Of a stretch of DNA of 64,000 nucleotides, positions 58,657 through 64,000 are shown in pieces. The position numbers were made by a program, and so were the translations under genes. The DNA is from Bacteroidales bacterium UBA5326. Lineage in GTDB: Bacteria > Bacteroidota > Bacteroidia > Bacteroidales > UBA932. Position 1 is the first letter of the stretch; the number at the start of each line of letters is the position of its first letter. Under the pieces are notes generated by a model. It ran no database searches and had not been told where the DNA came from. It saw only the letters and a program-made list of their open reading frames with translations. Where the stretch lies: contig DHQY01000009.1 of the NCBI GenBank assembly GCA_002408205.1, forward strand, positions 124,001 through 188,000, in the 5' to 3' direction.

Positions 58657-59532
58657 ATGAGTCCTTTAGCCATCTATTGGAATGTTGACCCCGTTATCTT
58701 CTCTATCGGGCCCGTAGAAATCCGGTATTACAGCCTTTGCTTCATTGTTGCCTTTACCATAGGCTATCTTTATTTCAAATACTTTTTCAGGCGTGAAGGT
58801 GTACCTGCCTCCCTGCTGGATCCTTTGCTGTACACACTTATCATTGGTACACTCGTTGGAGCCAGGCTGGGTCACTGTCTGTTCTATGAGCCGGAATATT
58901 ACCTGGCTCATCCGCTTAAGATCTTGTATGTCTGGGAAGGAGGTCTTGCTTCTCACGGAGGGGCCCTGGCAATTTTACTGGCCATGTGGTGGTTCGCGCA
59001 TCATTACGGCAGAAAGAACGGATTCAGTTTCCTGTGGATTATGGACCGTCTGGGAATTACTGTGGCCATGGCAGGAGCTTTTATCCGGTTTGGTAATCTT
59101 ATGAATTCCGAGATCTACGGCAATCCGACCGATCTTCCCTGGGGTTTTGTGTTTATGCGTAACGGCGAGCTGGTTCCCAAGCATCCCACCCAATTGTACG
59201 AGGCGCTGGCCTATCTGTTGTTGTTTGTATTGTTAATTACCCTGTACAGGAAACGGTTGCCAAAACTCAGGGAAGGAACGCTCTTTGGGCTGTTCCTGAT
59301 GGTTTTGTTTGCCGCCCGTTTCTTTATTGAATATATTAAAGAGCCCCAGGTGGCCTTTGAAGAAAATATGACGCTCAATATGGGCCAAATCCTGAGCATT
59401 CCATTTATCTTCACCGGGGCTGTGCTCCTGTTATACAGTATCATGCGCGGGAACCCGGCCATGAGAAAGGCTCCCGAAGAGAAGCGTTCGGATAAACAGC
59501 CGCCCCTGTCTACCACAAAAGGGACCTATTGA
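58657..59532 (+). CDS. lgt: Prolipoprotein diacylglyceryl transferase
   Basis: Inner-membrane enzyme that adds diacylglycerol from phosphatidylglycerol to the lipobox Cys of prolipoproteins, so it acts on the many lipoproteins in this window. 291 residues from the ATG at 58657 (MSPLAIYWNVDPVIFSIGPV). About seven helices; signature GARLGHCLFYEPEYYLAHP, GGLASHGGALA with the essential His, and RFGNLMNSEIYG. I reject the earlier ATG at 58615, inside the methyltransferase gene. It overlaps the convergent SGNH hydrolase gene by 7 bp. Confidence 0.96.
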   Translation: MSPLAIYWNVDPVIFSIGPVEIRYYSLCFIVAFTIGYLYFKYFFRREGVPASLLDPLLYTLIIGTLVGARLGHCLFYEPEYYLAHPLKILYVWEGGLASHGGALAILLAMWWFAHHYGRKNGFSFLWIMDRLGITVAMAGAFIRFGNLMNSEIYGNPTDLPWGFVFMRNGELVPKHPTQLYEALAYLLLFVLLITLYRKRLPKLREGTLFGLFLMVLFAARFFIEYIKEPQVAFEENMTLNMGQILSIPFIFTGAVLLLYSIMRGNPAMRKAPEEKRSDKQPPLSTTKGTY

Positions 59533-60629
59533 TTACAATAGCGTATAAGTTCTTCCGCTATCCTCAAAAATCCGAGATCGGTCAGGTGAGCTCCGTCCAC
59601 GGTACTTTCACCGTCGTGCCCCGTGAGGTTATCGGCCGGAACAAAACGCAATTGATTGTATCCTTCTGCTAACAGCCTTTGGTATATTTCTTCCCATAAC
59701 CGATTGATTTCTTTAAGGTTATTTTCCAGGGGTCTGCTGAAACGCGCCTTAGGTTCCAGCTGATGTGAAACCATGATAACGGGAATTTCCGGTTTGGCAT
59801 CCAAAAGGGCTTTGATGAATGAGTAACCCCTGGCCCGAACCAGATCTGCCGTACAATTGGCAAGGCAGTCAATGAAGTAGATTCCGGCGTCTATTGAAAT
59901 CAGCAGTTCGCCAACGGAAGCATCCATACGTGCATTGCCGCTGAATCCAAGATTAATTGTCTGTCTTTGTAATTTTCTGCCAATAATTGCCGGGTAAGCC
60001 ATTCCCGGACGGGAGGCACATCCGCCTTGTGTTATACTGGTGCCGTAAAAAACGATTGGACGGTCTGTCCGGGGAAGATCAATCTGTGGCATGGATATAT
60101 CTGCGCCTTGCTCAATGCCTATCTCCAGCGATTTTAAACCGTCGTACAAAGGCAGGTTTAACATATATTCCCTGAAAAGCGTGTCCATTCCGGAAATAAT
60201 CACGGCGCGGCAGGCAGCCTTGTTTTGTGGTTGGGCCGATCCGGCATACCTCCATTCTTTCCCGTCCAGGATATACAGGTCGAGCCCCCTTACCCCCGTG
60301 GCGCTCATGTGGTTCATCGCAAACTGGTTAAGAGGTTCCCACCGTACGCCGATTACCGGGCTGTTTGAACAAAACCGGACAGAAAGCCCGGCTGAATTCA
60401 TCCCCAGAGACCATAATTCAGGCCGGAATCGGGAACGGCTGGCCAAAGGCAACCGGGCATAAGCCATACCGGGAACGCGATCCGAAGTGTCACCCTGTAA
60501 GGTAACTGCGACGCCCTGCCCCAGCAGTTTATAGTTTTGTGCCCGTGCATATTGCAGTTCCGGGGCCTGCTGAGCCATGAGGACCGGGGAAAGGCACAGG
60601 GCAAAAGATATGAATGCAAGGATTTTCAT
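59526..60629 (-). CDS. Secreted SGNH/GDSL-family hydrolase
   Basis: Exported esterase-like protein of 367 residues; signal peptide MKILAFISFALCLSPVLMA. An N-terminal beta-sandwich (about 25-185) precedes the SGNH domain. Block I is IVFYGTSITQGGCASRPG (nucleophile Ser in GTSIT), block II NLGFSGNARMD, block III is represented by VSHQLEP, and block V is DGAHLTDLG (catalytic Asp and His). This two-domain form occurs in carbohydrate esterases that remove acetyl groups from glycans; the substrate is not known. Confidence 0.88.
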   Translation of the reverse strand: MKILAFISFALCLSPVLMAQQAPELQYARAQNYKLLGQGVAVTLQGDTSDRVPGMAYARLPLASRSRFRPELWSLGMNSAGLSVRFCSNSPVIGVRWEPLNQFAMNHMSATGVRGLDLYILDGKEWRYAGSAQPQNKAACRAVIISGMDTLFREYMLNLPLYDGLKSLEIGIEQGADISMPQIDLPRTDRPIVFYGTSITQGGCASRPGMAYPAIIGRKLQRQTINLGFSGNARMDASVGELLISIDAGIYFIDCLANCTADLVRARGYSFIKALLDAKPEIPVIMVSHQLEPKARFSRPLENNLKEINRLWEEIYQRLLAEGYNQLRFVPADNLTGHDGESTVDGAHLTDLGFLRIAEELIRYCNQ

Positions 60630-60648
60630 AATTCATTTGTAAGGAGAA

Positions 60649-60665
60649 CAAATTTACTAAATTTG
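60649..60665. promoter_or_regulatory. Abutting divergent -7 boxes, SGNH hydrolase / smpB
   Basis: CAAATTTA (60649-60656; minus TAAATTTG) and TAAATTTG (60658-60665; plus) are exact reverse complements with a single C between. Unlike the other mirror promoters (10-13 bp), two polymerases could not bind at once. The plus box ends 7 nt before the smpB ATG. Confidence 0.65.
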
Positions 60666-60672
60666 CGCCATT

Positions 60673-61131
60673 ATGCCCAAAGCTAAATCTCAGGTTGTCA
60701 TTAAAAATAAACGCGCGTCGTTTGAATATGAGTTCATAGACACGTATACGGCGGGTATTGTCCTGACCGGAACGGAGATCAAATCGATCCGTGCAGGGAA
60801 AGTATCACTGGTGGATTCGTATTGTTATTTTTCAGGTAAAGAGCTATACGTGAAAAATATGAACATTGCGGATTATTGGTGGGGTTCATTCAACAGGCAT
60901 GATCCCAGGCGCGACAGAAAACTGCTCCTGACACGGCATGAGCTGAATAAACTTTTCCGGATGACCCGTGAAAAAGGATACACTATTGTGACGGTCCGTA
61001 TGTTTATCTCGGACAACGGATATGCCAAACTTGTCATCGCGCTTGCCAGGGGCAAACGCGAATACGACAAGCGTGAAACCATTAAACAAAACGACCAGCG
61101 TCGCGAAACAGACAGGATGGCGCGGATGTAA
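60673..61131 (+). CDS. smpB: SsrA-binding protein SmpB
   Basis: Partner of tmRNA in rescue of stalled ribosomes. The 152 residues have VIKNKRASFEYEFIDTYTAGIVLTGTEIKSIRAGKVSLVDSYC in the beta-barrel, LLLTRHELNKLF and the basic C-terminal tail (GKREYDKRETIKQNDQRRETDR) that enters the decoding centre. No ssrA (tmRNA) gene is seen next to it in the window. The start lies 7 nt after the -7 box. Confidence 0.97.
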   Translation: MPKAKSQVVIKNKRASFEYEFIDTYTAGIVLTGTEIKSIRAGKVSLVDSYCYFSGKELYVKNMNIADYWWGSFNRHDPRRDRKLLLTRHELNKLFRMTREKGYTIVTVRMFISDNGYAKLVIALARGKREYDKRETIKQNDQRRETDRMARM

Positions 61132-61133
61132 TC

Positions 61134-61307
61134 TTAATTATCCCCGGGGAAAGGAACTGCTACGGCAACATAAATGATGCCGGCAAGGATAGCCAGGGGA
61201 ATAAGCAGCATCCACCAGGAAAATCCTGCAGACTGCAGAGCGGACCAGAATCCGTTATTCAGAAAATCGAGATACCATTGTCCGGGAGTTGAAAGTGGTG
61301 TAATCAT
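61134..61307 (-). CDS. Small single-pass membrane protein (57 aa)
   Basis: A minus-strand ORF with ATG at 61305-61307 and TAA at 61134-61136. It encodes MITPLSTPGQWYLDFLNN, then an amphipathic GFWSALQSAGF, one strong membrane helix (WWMLLIPLAILAGIIYVAVA) and the end VPFPGDN. It starts 22 bp after the gcvP stop, on the same strand, and ends 2 bp from smpB, neatly filling the gap. Length and composition fit a small membrane protein; no family is recognised. Coding status is inferred from context and helix quality. Confidence 0.55.
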   Translation of the reverse strand: MITPLSTPGQWYLDFLNNGFWSALQSAGFSWWMLLIPLAILAGIIYVAVAVPFPGDN

Positions 61308-61329
61308 CGTTGTGCTGTGTTAGTTAAAA

Positions 61330-64000
61330 TTATTGAATAGTGCAGGCACATACCAGGTTTCTGTCTCCGAAACCATTGTCTACCCTGGTTACATAAGGCC
61401 AAAATTTATGGGAACTTATCCAGGGCAGGGGATAGGCAGCCAGTTGACGCCCGTATGGATGGGTCCATTCGTTGGCGCACACTTCAGGTGCCGTGTGGGG
61501 AGCGTTTTTAAGCGGGTTGTCTTCGGCTGTTCCGTATTTTGTGTCACCGGAGGCCAGTCCCTCACATTCATCTAAAATATTTAGCAATGCCTCGGCAAAA
61601 CGGATAATCTCTTCCATCGGCTCACTTTCGGTAGGCTCTACCATTAACGTTTCGTGTACCGGAAAAGAAAGAGTGGGGGCGTGGAATCCGTAATCCATCA
61701 GACGTTTGGCCACATCGGTAGCGTCCACCCCATATTTTTTACCAAAATGCTGCAAATCTATGATACATTCGTGTGCCACCCGTCCCGAAGCTCCTTTATA
61801 CAGTGTATTCAGTCTGGGCGCCAGAATGTGGGAAAGATAGTTGGCGTTTAGAATGGCATATTCCGTTGCTTTACGCAAACCTTCTTCGCCTAGTAGTTTT
61901 ATGTAGGCATACGTAATGGGCAGGAGCAAAGGGAACCCGTAAGGAGCAGCGGCTACTGTATTCTTCTTGTTATCTTCCAGCATGGGGTGTCCGGGCAAAT
62001 AAGGAGCCAGGGCGGCTGTACAGCATATTGGGCCGACGCCCGGGCCGCCTCCGCCGTGAGGCATGGCAAAAGTCTTGTGAAGGTTCAGGTGGCAAATATC
62101 AGCTCCAATGTAACCCGGATGGGTCAGGCCTACCTGGGCGTTCATATTAGCTCCGTCCATATAGACCAGCCCGCCGTTTTCGTGAATGATTCGACATATT
62201 TCCTTTATCTTCACCTCAAAGACGCCATGGGTGGATGGATAGGTGATCATGATACATGAAAGGTGGTCTTTATGTGCCGATGCTTTTTCGCGAAGTTCAT
62301 CCACGTTTATGTTCCCGTTTTCATCGCAGCCCACGCCAACGATCTCGAGACCGGCCATGGCGGCACTGGCCGGATTGGTTCCATGGGCCGAAGAAGGTAT
62401 TATTGCAATGTTTCTGTGCCCCTGTCCTGTAGCCTGCTGGAAAGCGCGGACAACCGTAAGCCCTGCGTATTCGCCGGCCGCTCCCGAATTGGGCTGGAGA
62501 GAGCAGGCGTCAAAGCCGGTGATAACAGACAGGTCTTTTTCCAAATCGTGAATCAGTTCCAGATATCCTCCGGCCTGTGATTGGGGAACAAAAGGATGAA
62601 TGGAATTCCATTCCTGCCAGCTTAAAGGCATCATTTCTACGGCTGCGTTCAGTTTCATGGTACAGGATCCCAGAGGGATCATAGAATGCGCCAGGGAAAT
62701 ATCCCTGTTCTCAAGGGTTTTAATATAGCGCATCATATCTGTTTCTGAGTGGTAAGTGTTGAAAAGAGGTGCTTCAAGAACCGGAGACGTCCTTTCCATG
62801 AATCCCGGAGTAGCAGATTCTCCCGGACATTCGGTTACAGGGACACCAAAAATTTCCAATACGGTCTTTACTTCGCTGCAGGAAGACAGTTCATCGAAAG
62901 TCATTCTGACACTTTCAGGAGTGGGATAATAGAAGTTGATTTCACTGGTAAGGGCTTTGGTACGGATTTGTTGGGCGTCAACGCCGGTGATCTCTATGGT
63001 GTCGAAAAAATATTCATGTTTCAGGCTGTATCCGGCCGCTTTGAGTGCGTCGGCAGTTACGTGAGCATATTTCTGACCGTTGCGGGCAATCTCCTTTATG
63101 CCCTCACTCCCGTGATACAATGCATACATTCCAGCCATTGTGGCCATAAGTGCCGTGGATGTGCAAATATTGGAAGTGGCCTTTTCGCGCTTAATATGCT
63201 GTTCTCTTGTCTGCAGAGCAAGGCGGTAAGCCTCGTTTCCCAACCGATCGACCGATTTACCGACTATACGCCCCGGCATATTTCTTTTAAACGTGTCGTG
63301 ACAGGCCATATAACCTGCGGTGGGTCCCCCAAAGCCAACGGGCAGACCAAACCGCTGTGCGCTTCCAACGGCAATATCTGCACCCCACGACGCGGGTTCT
63401 TTCAGAACCGCCAGAGCCAGCAGATCACATACAGCAGTAACCAGAATACCCTTCTCGTGAGCAACCCGGCAGAGTTGAGTATAATCGCAAATGCGACCAT
63501 CGGCCCCCGGATATTGAACTATGATGCCGTACAGGCGGGTTTCGCAGGATTCCATAACCTGTAGCGCATTACAATCAAGAGGAGCCTTAACAATCTCGAT
63601 GCCCAGCCCTTTTGCCCTGGTGGCCATGACCGCCAGAGTTTGAGGAAAGATGTTTTCATCTGCCAATATAACATTTCGGCCTTCTTTCACAAAAGCTCTG
63701 GAGCGCAACTCGTACATCATGCGCATAGCTTCTCCGGCTGCGGTGGCTTCATCAAGCAGTGAGCTGTTGGCCAGAGCAAAGCCGGTAAGACTGCAGATCA
63801 TTGTCTGAAAGTTAAAAAGCGCCTGGAGCCGACCCTGGGAAATTTCTGCCTGATAAGGGGTGTAGGAAGTATACCATCCGGGATTCTCAAAAATATTACG
63901 CAGGATTACGGGTAACGGCGCGGTGCCGTAGTATCCCATTCCAATAAGAGATCTGAAAGTTTTATTTTTTAACGCCAGTTTTTTCATATGGGCAAGCAGT
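61330..64000 (-). CDS. gcvP: Glycine dehydrogenase (decarboxylating), P-protein (N-terminus beyond window)
   Basis: PLP-dependent P-protein of the glycine cleavage system, which decarboxylates glycine and passes the aminomethyl group to GcvH. The frame is open to the right edge; the visible 890 residues begin inside the N-terminal domain (LLAHMKKLALKNKTFRSLIGMGYYG), so about 60-80 residues are missing. It is the fused alpha-beta form: IVQYPGADGRI in the first half, and in the second half VYMDGANMNAQVGLTHPGYIGADICHLNLHKTF with the Schiff-base Lys, then GGGGPGVGPI. The internal ATG at 63985-63987 is not the true start. With sdaA, kbl and thyA/folA it completes a one-carbon theme. Confidence 0.96.
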   Translation of the reverse strand, partial: LLAHMKKLALKNKTFRSLIGMGYYGTAPLPVILRNIFENPGWYTSYTPYQAEISQGRLQALFNFQTMICSLTGFALANSSLLDEATAAGEAMRMMYELRSRAFVKEGRNVILADENIFPQTLAVMATRAKGLGIEIVKAPLDCNALQVMESCETRLYGIIVQYPGADGRICDYTQLCRVAHEKGILVTAVCDLLALAVLKEPASWGADIAVGSAQRFGLPVGFGGPTAGYMACHDTFKRNMPGRIVGKSVDRLGNEAYRLALQTREQHIKREKATSNICTSTALMATMAGMYALYHGSEGIKEIARNGQKYAHVTADALKAAGYSLKHEYFFDTIEITGVDAQQIRTKALTSEINFYYPTPESVRMTFDELSSCSEVKTVLEIFGVPVTECPGESATPGFMERTSPVLEAPLFNTYHSETDMMRYIKTLENRDISLAHSMIPLGSCTMKLNAAVEMMPLSWQEWNSIHPFVPQSQAGGYLELIHDLEKDLSVITGFDACSLQPNSGAAGEYAGLTVVRAFQQATGQGHRNIAIIPSSAHGTNPASAAMAGLEIVGVGCDENGNINVDELREKASAHKDHLSCIMITYPSTHGVFEVKIKEICRIIHENGGLVYMDGANMNAQVGLTHPGYIGADICHLNLHKTFAMPHGGGGPGVGPICCTAALAPYLPGHPMLEDNKKNTVAAAPYGFPLLLPITYAYIKLLGEEGLRKATEYAILNANYLSHILAPRLNTLYKGASGRVAHECIIDLQHFGKKYGVDATDVAKRLMDYGFHAPTLSFPVHETLMVEPTESEPMEEIIRFAEALLNILDECEGLASGDTKYGTAEDNPLKNAPHTAPEVCANEWTHPYGRQLAAYPLPWISSHKFWPYVTRVDNGFGDRNLVCACTIQ

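Noticed and set aside
60673..61330. tmRNA gene next to smpB
   Set aside because: No tRNA-like acceptor ends or tag-coding stretch in the 200 bp downstream; the space is filled by a small ORF on the other strand.
62749..63564. 271-codon open frame on plus strand
   Set aside because: Antisense to gcvP; no recognisable protein features.

Overview
The window is one contiguous piece of a Bacteroidales chromosome (phylum Bacteroidota). The evidence is the recurring TAnnTTTG promoter -7 box, the near absence of Shine-Dalgarno sequences, and a lineage-typical gene set: GldH, RicT/PSP1, an S46 dipeptidyl-peptidase, BACON-domain lipoproteins, a second EF-G, a Bacteroidota-type SdhC/FrdC cytochrome b, and PspC/PadR operons. 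I cannot place the family. I see no rRNA, tRNA, CRISPR array, insertion sequence, prophage or attachment site. No gene-free stretch exceeds 300 bases; the longest are about 165 (46593-46756) and about 125 (25494-25618). Two genes are cut by the window edges: aspS at the left and gcvP at the right.

Layout. 0-6 kb: aspS (partial), thyA-folA, a YfhO-family membrane protein and an NSS-family transporter. 6-16 kb (mostly minus strand): two tandem paralogous BACON + leucine-rich-repeat lipoproteins, an Mrp-type ATPase, a secreted S46 dipeptidyl-peptidase and rnhB. 16-19.5 kb: fusA2-like EF-G, LolD-like ATPase, trmN6-like methyltransferase. 19.4-22.7 kb (minus): split transketolase followed by an ECF sigma factor, a putative anti-sigma protein and a periplasmic sensor-like protein. 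22.8-27.3 kb: lepA, a PadR/DUF2812 operon and a TPR lipoprotein. 27.4-31.5 kb: sigma-54-type activator, lptE-like gene, TPR protein, secG, then kbl. 31.5-34 kb (minus): PspC-PadR-PspC operon. 34-37.3 kb: sdaA, trx, a beta-barrel protein and a polyprenyl synthase. 37.2-41.4 kb (minus): five-gene TPR-holB-ricT-gldH-trmB operon. 41.5-51.9 kb: a degenerate M16 peptidase, a seven-BACON lipoprotein, a 1013-residue coiled-coil lipoprotein paired with an outer-membrane beta-barrel, a small lipoprotein and DUF3109. 51.8-64 kb: hemW, an orphan frdC/sdhC, pyrH-frr, pgk, a methyltransferase, lgt, an SGNH hydrolase, smpB, a small membrane protein and gcvP (partial).

Most genes are housekeeping: translation (aspS, fusA2, lepA, frr, smpB), folate and one-carbon metabolism (thyA, folA, gcvP, sdaA, kbl), and envelope biogenesis (secG, lptE, lolD, lgt, gldH). 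The accessory content is envelope-exposed: three BACON/LRR lipoproteins and the coiled-coil lipoprotein/barrel pair, which is the best candidate here for an uncharacterised surface system.

The most striking pattern is regulatory. Eight of the eleven divergent gene pairs share a mirror-image promoter, CAAAnnTA - 10 to 13 bp - TAnnTTTG, in which the -7 boxes of the two genes sit back to back. Several of these put the start codon only 4-8 nt from the -7 box, which implies leaderless mRNAs. Ten of the eleven convergent pairs overlap or are separated by 10 bp or less.
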